Shown here in pieces: positions 1 to 10,856 of a stretch of DNA of 64,000 bases. A model generated the notes under the pieces. It saw nothing but the letters and a program-made list of their open reading frames with translations, was not told the DNA's origin and did no database searches. Position 1 is the stretch's first letter. Each line of letters starts with the position of its first letter. Origin of the DNA: Fistulifera solaris (lineage: Eukaryota; Bacillariophyta; Bacillariophyceae; Naviculales; Stauroneidaceae). The stretch covers positions 1,798,001 to 1,862,000 of the forward strand of contig AP026125.1 in the NCBI GenBank assembly GCA_030295235.1, given 5' to 3'. Made by a program: the position numbers and the translations under genes.

Positions 1-2011
1 GAGAAGTCGATGGCGGCCTTCAAACTTGTTCATAGCGAGCATGATTTTCTGAACGGGCCATACCAGGGTCATTGCGAGCATTGTGCCGGAACTGAACACA
101 AAGAAAGATGAACGCTGGCGAGGAAATTCCGATCGATTTTTCGCGAGGGCTTTCGAAACCTTTGTGCGTCGCCGATCATCTCAACAACGCACTTTTGAAG
201 CCTCGAGGCAACCCGCTTGAATATATTGACGTGAAGAAAGAATATGACTGCTTGCATTTGACTTTGTTGAAAAATCACGAGAAGAAAGGGAATTTTCAAT
301 TGACGCCCGAAACAAATCCGGATGATGCGTGCGTCAGCTTCTGAACTCGAGGAAAGGAGGCCCGATTGGATCGATGAAGAATCAGCAGCTCTACGTCATG
401 ATCCTCCCTCGGCATTAAGTTGTTTCTGCGCTGGCAGGGAGGTCTGTAATATCATGTTGCTGGACTTTCCGAAAGACCACTTCGCTGTATCGACCGAGCC
501 TGGCGAAGAATCCGTTCTGTTTCTGACTCTCCAAGTCATGGGGAAAGATAGCAATCAGTACACGATACTCCCGTGATTTATCGCTGACGATGACCATCCG
601 GAATTTTGTCCTGTTCGACATTTGTTGGCGACATCTACGCTGCTGGCATTGGAGGAATGCGTAAAGGATACTTGTTTCCGGAATGGAAAGAGCTCTCCGG
701 TCATATGCAAGCGCTTCAAAGATAAAAGCCAGTTGAGACGATCATTCGAAGAGCCAGTAAAGTACGACGACTTTCTTAAGAGACTCAAGGTGCGTTTCAA
801 AATTCAAATTCAAATCGTTGTACTGAAAGTGGCTGTTGTTTACTCCGCACTCACCGTTTTTTCGGTTGTTCTATAATACAGAACTGTATTAAGACCTCTT
901 TGGGGCCAGAGTACGATCCTAAACACATGACTGTTGGAACGCATTCACTTAGAAAGACTGGTTTTCTCTTTGCCATTTTCGGCATTCAGAGCCGTTACCT
1001 TGAGAGGGCGTGCGTTCTTTTGAAAGTACGCCGAAAAATCAGCCAATCGAAGACGTCGCCTTGTTGAAGTCCGCGCCATCACGCTAAAAACGGACACCTC
1101 CGTTTACCATCAAGACGCTCTTACGCTTTTTTGCCGATTATCGTCGTCAACCGCATCTCCAGCGACTTGAACAGGGTATCGGGATGGGAGTCTATTTGGG
1201 TCGCCAATGTCGATCATCGCAAAAACAACGACGACACAACATCCACGGACATGAACATCATTGACGTGGCAAATTTCTTCGTCAAGAAAGAACTCGGCAT
1301 CACTATCAGCCACACGACGTTCGGACGGAATTCTCGTTGCGGTAAGGAAGCAAAGGGGAAGCAACTGAGTGCGGAGGAGGAGTTCAATCAGCTTTTCGGC
1401 GATTTGAGTGTCACTGTCAAGCAGAACATCTGGATGTTCGCCAATAAGAAAAAAATTGTGTACCTGCGCTTGCATGCCCATGAAGATATGGAAATAGGTA
1501 CGAAAATTCGTGATCGCTCTCTCTTACGGAACCCTTCATCATTAACTCGATCTTTGTTCACTGCAGACAACAATGATAACGGCGAAAGCAACGGACGGAG
1601 ATGACGGTGACAATGCCAAGAAGCCGGAAGTTGGACAGCGGCAATAAAAAAGTCAAGTCGCTACAAGCAAGGCAGTATGGAACTGTGAGTTACGCCTCTC
1701 AGAGGGATGAGCTTTCTCAAGCTGTCGCTCGCCAGAAGCAAGCTGTCAAAAATCAATCAGGAATCTTAGAATGTCGCAAAGCTGTTTTTGATCTCGTCAA
1801 GAAATTTGCCAAGCTCGAGAATCCCACTGGAAGTAACAATCCAGATGCAGTTGATGGGCCATCTCATACTTGGGTGAATAAAATGCGAGATTCAGCAAAA
1901 AAGTATGCCAAGTGTATCGAAACTTGCTGGATGGACAAGGGTGGAATCGACGGCTTCATGGCTCTGCCGGTGGCTCTTGCTAGCTCGGAATACAAGTGCA
2001 AATGCCAGTAG
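1..2011 (+). mobile_element. Crypton-like tyrosine recombinase transposon, degraded
   Basis: Several short reading frames in different phases together resemble a Crypton-type tyrosine recombinase. Seen: a block reading GGMRKGYLFPEWKEL (about 645-690), a block ending YDDFLKRLK (about 763-789), the catalytic box THSLRKTG at about 939-962, and VYHQDALTLF with the probable nucleophile Tyr at 1105-1107. Two basic, lysine-rich stretches follow (1131-1604 and 1601-2011) and look like the C-terminal part. HxLR plus a downstream Y is the signature of tyrosine recombinases, and Cryptons are DNA transposons that encode one. The frames are interrupted several times, so this is a decayed copy. The left end lies outside the window and no terminal repeats were found. 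A tyrosine-recombinase retroelement is the alternative; no reverse transcriptase is seen nearby. Confidence 0.6.
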
Positions 2012-2551
2012 GTCGGCAATGCATAGGTCATCATACATATAACTACATATTAATAGGTAATTTACATGATTAAACGAGTTTTATCTGTTTTACATGTCGA
2101 TTGCTGTGATTTTTGTTTCGGTCGTCGTCGATGAGCTGAAAATGTGAGATGACGATTTGGCTTTCTGCGATGGGGTTGAGGGTAGAAAGGTAAAGTTTAC
2201 CGTGCGACGCGCAGACTGCGAAGTTTTTTCGGAGGTGTTCGCACATTGAGAACGAAAAGCTCGTCAGTGCCGCATAGTCGGAACTTGAGTACCGGATGGA
2301 CCCGGTGTGCCTGGTGCACAACCACAGAATATCATCTTCACCTCACACCATGGTCGCAACTCCATTATTTTTCTAATCAAGCATTTCACCCAACTCATAC
2401 ATCATGACAAGTTGCTTGTCGGTCGTTGATTACTGTTTGAGATAGCCTCTTTGATCCCACGCTTCATACCTTTCTGCTGACATAAAAATCAATAGCCACA
2501 CTCTGTGCAACAAGAGAATAAGACGAAGAAAAGGAACTACTTCGTATTACA
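2012..2551. other. Intergenic, nothing recognised
   Basis: 540 bases between the recombinase remnant and the TRM7-like gene. Only short chance frames are present. The last 100 bases probably hold the TRM7-like promoter and 5' UTR. Confidence 0.5.
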
Positions 2552-3547
2552 ATGGGAAGATTATCGCGTGACAAACGCGACATCTTCTATAGACTAGCCA
2601 AGGAGAAAGGCTACAGGGCCCGGTCTGCCTTCAAACTTTTGCAGCTTGATGCGGAATTTGATCTATTCGGATTAAAGTCGGACGATGGGTTGAAAGTTCG
2701 ACGATGTGTGGACTTGTGCGCGGCTCCTGGTTCGTGGTCACAGGTACTTGCCGATAAATTGTATGAGATCAAAGAAGAACTGCGGAAAAATGAACAGGAT
2801 GGTCGATCGGGTGCACCAATAGCAAACGACCAAGGCATTAACTCGATCCCCGATATTGTCGCGATCGATTTGCAGCCCATGGCACCCATCGATGGTGTCG
2901 TGACCATGCAAGGGGACATCACATCAATTGAAACAGCGCAACGTGTCATTGAGCACTTTCAGGGCGAGCGGGCAGAGCTAGTGGTATGTGATGGAGCGCC
3001 CGATGTAACGGGGCTACATGATGTAGACGAGTATTTGCAGAGTCAGCTGTTGTTGGCAGCCATGCTGATCACAACGCATGTTCTTTGCGACAACGGGACA
3101 TTCGTGGCAAAGATCTTCCGTGGTCCCAACATCGGTTTCCTGTACTCGCAGCTTCGGCTTTTGTTTGAAAGAGTCAGCATCGCCAAACCGTCCAGCTCAC
3201 GGAACTCGTCTATGGAGTCTTTCGTAGTCTGTCAAAAGTTCAAAGGAGCCCCTTATCAAAATTTACCGCTGGATATTGGTGGTTATATTGACTTGAGAAG
3301 GATGAATGCCTCGAATGAACATGACGTGTCCAACGCACAAAGTTTCTACGATTTAGATCCATCCGTCGTCCCTTTCATAGCCTGCGGCGATTTGAGTGAT
3401 TGGAGTTACAATGGACAAGTTTTGGACGCGGATAAGAGCTACCCAATCGACGGTGAGCAGTACAAACCACCGATTGCTCCTCCAATCAACCCTCCATACA
3501 AACAGAGCATAGCATTACAAAAAGAAGAGCGGAGAAAGATGGCTTGA
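2552..3547 (+). CDS. TRM7: tRNA 2'-O-methyltransferase, TRM7/FTSJ1 family
   Basis: Single-exon gene of 331 residues. The RrmJ/FtsJ Rossmann fold is complete: SAM-binding motif [11 protein letters not shown] at residues 54-64 and the K-D-K-E catalytic tetrad at K28 (SAFKLL), D147 ([11 protein letters not shown]), K187 (FVAKIFRGP) and E222 (NSSMESF). The C-terminal tail ([10 protein letters not shown], then PPINPPYK) is the TRM7-specific ending, which separates it from mitochondrial RrmJ (MRM2) and from the larger SPB1. TRM7 methylates the ribose of nucleotides 32 and 34 in the anticodon loop of a few tRNAs, in the cytosol, with an accessory partner. The ATG at 2552 begins [10 protein letters not shown], the usual family start. 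No frame problems. Confidence 0.93.
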   Translation: MGRLSRDKRDIFYRLAKEKGYRARSAFKLLQLDAEFDLFGLKSDDGLKVRRCVDLCAAPGSWSQVLADKLYEIKEELRKNEQDGRSGAPIANDQGINSIPDIVAIDLQPMAPIDGVVTMQGDITSIETAQRVIEHFQGERAELVVCDGAPDVTGLHDVDEYLQSQLLLAAMLITTHVLCDNGTFVAKIFRGPNIGFLYSQLRLLFERVSIAKPSSSRNSSMESFVVCQKFKGAPYQNLPLDIGGYIDLRRMNASNEHDVSNAQSFYDLDPSVVPFIACGDLSDWSYNGQVLDADKSYPIDGEQYKPPIAPPINPPYKQSIALQKEERRKMA

Positions 3548-5483
3548 CAAGAATGCTGGGGTACGTAATTAGAGATGCTTTTTGTCGATTCGCACGGGGA
3601 TTTACTTTATGGCGTTTGAGATTCTATCTTGAATGTTGTTTTACTCCTTCTGCAAGAACAATGTTGTCTGCTTTGCCCTTAGTGATCGTAACACAGTCGA
3701 TCATTGAGCTTTACCGATGGACCCACATACTGACTATTCATGCTGCAAATTTAGATAGGGAAGGTTTTTATTGCTACTTTGCGGGAGAATAGAAACAAAA
3801 GGATGGTTGAGCTCAATCGCAAGAATGTTGAAACTGCTCTTTTCTGAGTTACATCGTTATACCGCGAATGCGTCGCCTTCCAATGCTTGCGAACGTCTGA
3901 CTCGGTATGCAAGATCTGAGACGTTGACGGGGTAGACTATGAGATTCGGGTGAAAGATGAGTGGAGAACCATGCATAAAGCCTATTGTTTATCTCGCTCT
4001 ATTGAGATCATTACGTACAAAGAGATAGACACTTGATTTGGCATGCAACCTTGACTTCGTCCTGACACATGACAGCTGGCAGCTTTACTCAAAGGATCGT
4101 ACGTTACACTTCCGTTTTTTCATTAGAATAAAGAAGCCATGTACAGTTCATACAAAGGTCGTTATTGGGTAAATCTTTGGTAGTTGCATGGTCGTCGGGT
4201 ATACTCTTGTCATGTTTTGTTATTGTCTGGATGATTGATTTAACGGGTATGGGGTATATGTTCTCTCTAGTTGGATAAAGACCAAGCAACGCGAACATAA
4301 ACTGAACCTGGTCTGACTTCGAAGGGCCAAAGTCATGCTGCCACTTCGAATCAAACCAATTTGGAATAACTAACCAGGAGGAATACTTGCTGCACTTTCT
4401 TTAAGCGGAATCCATGGCTATCCTTCCTGTTGCCCTTCGCTTCGCCCATGTTCGATCCACTCCTTATTTTCGTTCTCAGTATCAAATCTTCCTGCCTTTG
4501 TTGTTCCGACCCGCTTGTTATTAGCTTGCCTTGTCAATCCCAGACACTAGTAGGTTATTATTCGATTGTTAAAGTATGGCTCCGTCGTCAAAGAAGTTGT
4601 CTGCACCAGTTCTTGCGGATGATACATGATAAGTCCACAACTGACTTGATTGTCGAGACATGTCTTGGGAAAATTAAAGGGATCGATGAGTACTGATTTA
4701 TGATTTTATTTCATGCGACACTCGTCACTTTCACGGGCCTCGATCGACGCGTTTTGCCGTCAGGAGTGTCAAATCTTGCAGAATAGAACATTAAATTGAG
4801 CGCCTTTCGGGTCACTTCCGTCTTCATACCATCTTCTTGATGCAGAGTGATAATATTCATCAAAGAAATGCCATGAAATGAAAGGTTTTCCGTCCCAAAA
4901 TTGACCGTTGCGGTCGAATGAAGTGGGTGCAAAAGAATGGGCCAAAATGATGGGCAACCCCTTGCATTTTGCAGCAAAAATTCACGGTTTGCTACACTAG
5001 CTTTTCAAAGTACATTTTAATTTAGTCTAAGTATATTAAGTAGTTTTGACTTCGGAGCGGTACTTCGCTATTGCGACATGTCGGACCGAGTATCGAAAAT
5101 GTCGCTCAGGAAGCACGGACAGACTGGACCCTCTTTCAGACTCGTGACCAAAATGGAACACCGTGACTCGTAATCTTCGTACTATCTTCTCCATAGTTGA
5201 CGTCAGCATGCAGAGCTTTTGCCTTTATTTTGCTCGCACACACCGCTGCCGATCATACAATGGCGACCATGGCTATGTGGCAGGACGTGCAAAACAAAAT
5301 GACTCCTTTAATTTCTTTTCATTTCTAGTCAACTTGTCGTCCACTATCTTCAGTAGAGCTGCGGTCGTGGTGCTTAAATAACGAATAACTAGCATTTTTC
5401 TCGTACAGTGGCGATCAAGAATCATATTGAAACGAGCCGATTGCCTTGTCCATCCTTAAAACAACCAAATTTTGAACACCAGG
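3548..5483. other. Intergenic, 1.9 kb, no clear gene
   Basis: No frame is convincingly coding. One minus-strand stretch (4769-4957) has aromatic-rich, protein-like composition (for example FDRNGQFWDGKPFISW) and may be a gene remnant. The 3' UTR of the TRM7-like gene and the promoter of the muniscin-like gene must lie at the two ends. Confidence 0.4.
4711..4977 (-). pseudogene. Possible unidentified gene remnant
   Basis: Two overlapping minus-strand frames cover this stretch. The frame at 4769-4957 reads FDRNGQFWDGKPFISW, then HFFDEYYHSASRRWYED, which is rich in Trp, Phe and Tyr and looks more like protein than random sequence. I do not recognise the family. There is no start context or splice structure that extends it. 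It could be an exapted transposon piece or chance. Confidence 0.2.
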
Positions 5484-7641
5484 ATGCAACTACTAGGGGC
5501 TTCTATCACTCCCAATCCTGAGTTTGTATCAATATCTCTACTAATTAAGCAAGACGGTACAAGTCACCAGCAGTCAGTGATAGAACGCACAATCCTCGTT
5601 TCACCTTCATCGACCATCTCTCAAATATCAGCCGACAATGCGCTCCTGGAACTCCACAATCATCTGACTTGTGTAATCAGGGCTTCTTCAGAGCCAAATT
5701 CAAATGAACTTTCAGTAGACAGCGTCGCTCTTGAGCTCCTGCGGGCGGACGAAAAATTACTTTCCTCGATGCAAATCTTTCGGCCGAGTGTTAGTCATGG
5801 AATAGGACTCTATTACCGACTCGTGCGCCCAAGCGTGGGCAGTTCATTATTTCAAAGCTTAGTTACATGTTCCGTGTCCAGAAATGGTAGCGCAACATCA
5901 GCGAAAGAAGACTTATCAAAGATTGAGGGGGTTATTATTACTGTGGGGATATCTGGTCTTGCTTCGGCCTACTGTTCTTCGCCTCTGGAATATTCCTTAT
6001 CCCAGCGAGTGAGTGATTGTTTCAGTTTCATCGAAAAGGTCGGAGTTGAGGATATAACTGTTACGAAACAGTTACTTTCGTCGTTCCTGCTTTGGAAGGA
6101 TGAGTCAAAGAAATCAGATGCAGCCGTCGAAACAAGAAACGCTATTACTATTCCCGAGCTTGATGATGCTGCGAAAAGTTTAGTATCGCCACTAAGAATA
6201 AACCGAAACAAGGCTGCTCCCAAATCGGCAGAAAATGGTTCCAAGAAACAAATACCGACGATTCAAATGGTGGCCACTAATTCAGCTAAAACTGCACGCG
6301 CGATGGTCGACCGAATGACTTTGCTTTCGGTATCCGAATCACAAACACTTTTACGCCCTTATGAAACACCAGGAGTGCAAAGGAGAGCGAATCTTGATTT
6401 TTCTGGATTATCAAAGTCTAGATTTAGACGGCGGAAGGGCGACGGCAAAGACGCTGATTTCGATGGCTTTGATTTTAAAGGCAATGTCGAGCCCGCTTCA
6501 TTGAGAAAGGTACTCTCACTCCACAAAGCAGTCGAGTGAGTAGCGCTAGCAGTGTGACTTCAACTGGAAAGCCACCCAAACAATTCAAGGGTCCGCAAAA
6601 GGACACGAGGACGAAAGGTGCCTCAGTTCCTGCGCTTTCTGCTCCCCGGACAGATGGCCAAGTACGAAGGAAAAACAAACTACAGTTTGACGACGATACA
6701 TCCGATCACTTTAAGGGAGGCTCCAGTGTCGCTAGCGTGGGAAGAATACAAGTTAATATTGCTTTGAACGAAGATCTGTCATGCTATTATAAGGATTCGC
6801 AACTGTCTACGTGTTGTGTCGAAGGCATCATTCAAGTAAGTGTGCTCACAGCGATTGAATTGTAAAGTTTCATCTTTGCTGATCAAGTGTCTTAAAGGTT
6901 CAGCTGAAAACGAGCGTAAGGACGCCGGGTCCATTTTATCTACTTTTGAGAGACCCCGCGCAGCAAATCGCCTCACTGAATGAAAACAAGAAATTTGCTG
7001 AGGACGTGACCACCGAGCTTGCAAGGGATAACGAAAGCGAGTATGCCGATCGAAAGTTTACTGTTAAAGTTCCAACAACAGAGAGCTACTACCCCATTTT
7101 ACGTTACAAATGCTCATCAAATCTCCGACCTGTCCCGATCGTAAGTAGTCAAGATGCGTGTACCGATCGGATAACAAATTCTCTCTTTCTCACCCTTTCT
7201 TTGGATGAAAAGCGAGTTCAAACAAGAGTGAAAGTCGACGACAATGCATGTCGCGTTGCTCTACAAATCAGTTCAAATCCAAACAATTCTGCGAGTCTGA
7301 CGGATCTCACGATCATTATGAGTGCCCCGGATGTTGTCATAGGTGAAAGTCTGTTAACGCAACCTGCAGGGGGAGTATGGGATGAAGAAAAGAGAGGCGT
7401 AGTATGGTGCGTTTCCGAGTTAGGTGGGGGCGAGAAGTTTCAACTTCAAGCTAGATTCGAAATGATTAAGAATCGGACATCGAAAGATATCTTGCAATTC
7501 CCCGTGACTGTACGTTGTCAATGCCTCTTCGCACAACTGAGTGAGATCGAAATGGAAGTAAGAGATATACCGGAACGTTATACAGCAGAAGTTGCAATGA
7601 AAGTGGCTAGGCGATTTCGGCTTTCCCATAGAGAGAAATAG
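5484..7641 (+). CDS. Muniscin-like mu-homology-domain protein
   Basis: Probably three exons: 5484-6535, about 6610-6835, and from the AG near 6898 to 7641. The second intron is clear (GTAAGTGTG donor at 6836). The first uses a GTGAGTAG donor at 6536; its acceptor is uncertain (6609 restores phase). The first 200 residues form an unassigned domain, then a basic, Ser-rich linker with an acidic patch. The last 270 residues resemble a mu-homology domain of the muniscin type: a VPIV strand, then LTDLTIIMSAPD, GGVWDEEKRGVVWCVSELGGGE and a final LSEIEMEV...VARRFRL strand. Muniscins (FCHo/Syp1) and the TSET mu-like subunit are endocytic cargo adaptors. No F-BAR is visible. The family call rests on pattern, not on an alignment. 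Confidence 0.5.
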
Positions 7642-7747
7642 GCACAGGTGGTTAGTTGAAAGCAATGGTGACTACTTATTTCTGAAGGAACACTAGTGCT
7701 AAGGAAGAAAGCAATCGTAATCGAATGTTAATCGTTCCGTTCCTCGA

Positions 7748-8615
7748 TCAGATCTCGGTCACAGTTTCGTCGTCCTCTTGTTTAAAGAGAATCATCGGGC
7801 TGGCATCAGCTACTGGCGTCGTGGCGGCTTTCTTTGACGAGTGGTGGATTCTCCAGTGATGTTCTAAAGCTGTCAACGATTCAGAGTCTTTCGATGCAAT
7901 AGACAACTGCGGTGAGCGTGCCTCCTTACGTTGTTGACTGCGCTTTGTAGCATTCCACTTGTTTTTGATGTCATTGTCCGTGCGATTCTTCATGAGCTTT
8001 GCCATTGCACTCCATCTGGGAGCATGCAAAAGAAAACAGTGTGAGATGTTGCGAGAAAAGGCAAATATATAGCGCAGTCGTAAGCTTACCGAGGTCCAAA
8101 CGAACGGTACATCTCATGAATCAGCTCTTCCTCTTCAGCAGTCCATTCCCCCTTTTTGATACCAGGACGAAGGTAGTTAATCCATCGTTCCCGGCACTGT
8201 TTGGCGGATCGCTCAGTACCCATTACCATGCACACCTGGTTCCAGGCTCCGGATTTCTCGAGATCAGGATCGTTCGTCATCACATCCTCGACGGCGTTGC
8301 GAAGATCCTTATCTTCCTGTACGTGGGGTCAGTATCCGTTTAAAATTTCATAGAATTCACACATCATGGTCTTACCGATTTGGTCCATCGATTTCCTTTC
8401 TTGCCAGCACTCGTTGAATCACTCGAGACACTCTGACTTTCGGCTTTTGTGAACTTTTCCAGAAAGTTCGGCTTGCCAGGAAGCTTTCGATGCGACCACA
8501 TGGGAGCATGAGTGGTCGAAGATTTGATGGAAGAACTCTTGCCCGAATCCAGCAAACGCATTTTCTTAGGACGAGGAGTATCGCTGTGCGCCGCGGAACG
8601 CTTGCGATCGCTCAT
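7748..8615 (-). CDS. R2R3-type Myb DNA-binding protein
   Basis: Three exons: 8376-8615, 8090-8316 and 7748-8015. The introns at 8317-8375 and 8016-8089 both have GT-AG ends and join in frame; the second splits an Arg codon. The N-terminus is basic and nuclear-like (RPKKMR). Two Myb repeats follow. R2 spans the first junction and ends KQCRERWINYLRPG. R3 has the W...W...W spacing of GEWTAEEEELI, GPRWSAMAKLM and NDIKNKWNATKR. These are the typical DNA-contact helices. The C-terminal 60 residues are low in structure and acidic at the end. Predicted nuclear transcription factor; targets unknown. An in-frame TTG lies 21 bases upstream, but the ATG at 8615 is preferred. Confidence 0.88.
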
Positions 8616-9171
8616 TGTATCAGAAAATTCCAGCAAACAGCGTCAATCTCAATGGAGCTCGCGTTGATCAGCAGCGATTCTCTAGAACCTTTGATGTAAT
8701 CAAAGACGATACAACAGGATTCGACGTCGAATTCAGGATGTTTCTTTCCGCTGTATAATACACACCCGCTTCGATTGCTGTGTTTTATGACGATCATCGT
8801 GTGACATTGCGTCGCGACGCACTCAGCGCATCAAGGCGAAAAGGATCCCACTCGGATTGGATTGCTTGACAATGAGAAAAGGAACGGTTTTCAAGGTTTG
8901 TTTCGACGACTTCGACGATCGTTTCCAATGCTTACCGGAGCGACATGACTTTAGAAGTACTATAGTAGAAATAGTCGATGAAAGATACTATAATATCAAA
9001 GTGTAGATTACATTTTCTGTCAGGCGTCGGTTGATTTCGTCGTTGCGTCTCTTATTTCGCGGCCTCATCCATCCGAAAATTCGAAAACGACCGATTCGTT
9101 CCTTCATGATTTACTTATGAAATAGTTAGAGCTACCTGCGGCTATTCACAAACTTAAACAAAATTATTACC
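8616..9171. promoter_or_regulatory. Divergent intergenic region, Myb / NAP genes
   Basis: 556 bases between the start codons of two divergent genes, so it should carry both promoters. No TATA box or known site was recognised with confidence. Confidence 0.4.
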
Positions 9172-10195
9172 ATGACGAACGGTTCTAGGGAGCAGCATGA
9201 CCGCGTACCGCCCGACTATGCTCTCGGGGACGACACGGATGATGAAGATCATGAATCGGACGACGACGAAGTTGATCCTTTGTCGCACCTCCCAACCTAT
9301 GTCGTTCGAAGAGTCGAAAAGCTGCAAGAGCTCGATGCAGATCGCGAAAGTATAATGGAAGAATACTTGAAAGAAAGGGCTGCTCTTGAGAGAAAGTACA
9401 GTACCTTGATCAAGCCTCTGTACGAAAAGCGAGCCGAAGTCATCCGTGGGGAGCACGACGAATCGATCGCTCATGCAACACCCGCAGAAATTCAAAATAG
9501 CCAAACTGACGAGGAGAACGTCACAGGGATTCCACAATTCTGGGCGTGTGCGATGACGCATATGGAAACGATAGGGGAGCTCATTACGGAAGAAGACGTA
9601 GATTGTTTAGAGCATTTACAGGATATTCAATGTGAAGACGACGAGGATGGAAAAGGATTTACGTTACGGTTCTTCTTTGCCGAAAATGAGTATTTTACGA
9701 ACACAGTACTCACCAAATCGTACCAAGTTCCCAACCTTTTAGTATCCGACGAGCCTATGATAAAGAATGTCGAGGGGACCAAGATTGACTGGAAGCCAGA
9801 TAAATGTCTCACTCACAAGAAGATAACGAAAAAGCAGCGTGGCAAGGGTAGACACGCTGGGCAAGTGCGAACGATTGTACAGCAAGAAGAAAAGGAATCT
9901 TTCTTTAACTGGTTTAGTGCTCCTGAGTTACCGTCGCTGAATCCCGATGTCGATGAGATGGACGAAGAAGAAATTGAACGTTTAGAAGAACTATTTGAAA
10001 GCGATTATGATGTAGCGCAAGCGTTTCGATCGAATGTTATTCCGAAGGCTGTTGGCTGGTTTACAGGAAAGGTGAGTAGGGTATCTCTCGAACGTGTTAC
10101 TTTCACGCTGAGAACTAATAGTGTTTTAGGCCATGCAAGAAGACATGGAGGGAGTGATGGGAAACGGCCTGAATGCGACCGACGAAGAAAATTGA
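9172..10195 (+). CDS. Nucleosome assembly protein (NAP1/SET family)
   Basis: Two exons, 9172-10071 and 10130-10195, with a 58-base GT-AG intron; splicing gives the ending MQEDMEGVMGNGLNATDEEN. An acidic N-terminus precedes a long helix (YVVRRVEKLQELDADRE, then EEYLKERAALERKYSTL), the NAP dimerisation helix. The globular NAP core follows: GIPQFWACAMTHMETIGELI, LRFFFAENEYFTN, the GTKIDWKPDKCLT hairpin, KKQRGKGRHAG, and ESFFNWFSAP. An acidic segment (DEMDEEEIERLEELFESDYD) precedes the last helix. This is the canonical order for NAP1, a histone H2A-H2B chaperone that shuttles between cytoplasm and nucleus. Without splicing the protein would gain an unrelated basic tail. Confidence 0.92.
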
Positions 10196-10856
10196 GATTG
10201 ACTTAGTATTGTACTTTACTAAATCGTTTCTTTGTTTGAATAGACTTCATCGTTGTGGGTGTACTGTTGTCCTTCAAGGGACGGTACTTCGTATTATGAC
10301 TTTTAAGCGCTCAATCTATCTCTTGCTTTATTTTTTGTTTCGTGTTATCTTGCGTATTAGAAATAAGATACATCTTCTATCTCCCAGTCTTCGGTCCTAC
10401 TAGGTCTAGGTCCTAGAGTCCGATTAGCAGCTAGAGTCGTGCTAGTTAGATAAAGCCAGGCAAAGAGGCTGGACAGTAGAACCAAAAGTAGGCAAGCAAG
10501 AACTGTATTTAATATCTTATAGACGTACCGGTACCGACTCACGCAATGAAAATAAAACACGCAAACATTCGAACAAAAAAAAATGGAGCTTGTTGTTGAG
10601 AATGTTATTGTCGCACTTGAGGTGCATTAATTTTTTCAACTCACTAAAAACATACTTTTCGTTCTTCTCTAGTCCTTTCACTTCATTAACTGACCGAGAG
10701 TCCACGGGGAACGTGCTAGTTTCAACCGAGAAGATTTCATAGAGCCTGAGACGCTTTCCCCGCATTCTCGCAGAACAACGTTTTCGCTTGTTGATTTCAA
10801 TCGGCACTTCTCTCGCGCATTTCTTATCCTTTTTAAAAGGAAACGAAATTTCGGTC
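10196..10856. other. Intergenic, nothing recognised
   Basis: About 660 bases between two plus-strand genes. It contains a short stretch rich in CTAG-type words (10395-10450) and an A-run near 10575, but no gene. The promoter of the SYLF-domain gene should lie in its last part. Confidence 0.45.

Noticed and set aside
3544-3792. Small plus-strand frame overlapping the end of the TRM7-like gene
   Set aside because: It overlaps by four bases and has no coherent domain or codon character; operon-like overlap is not expected in a diatom nucleus.
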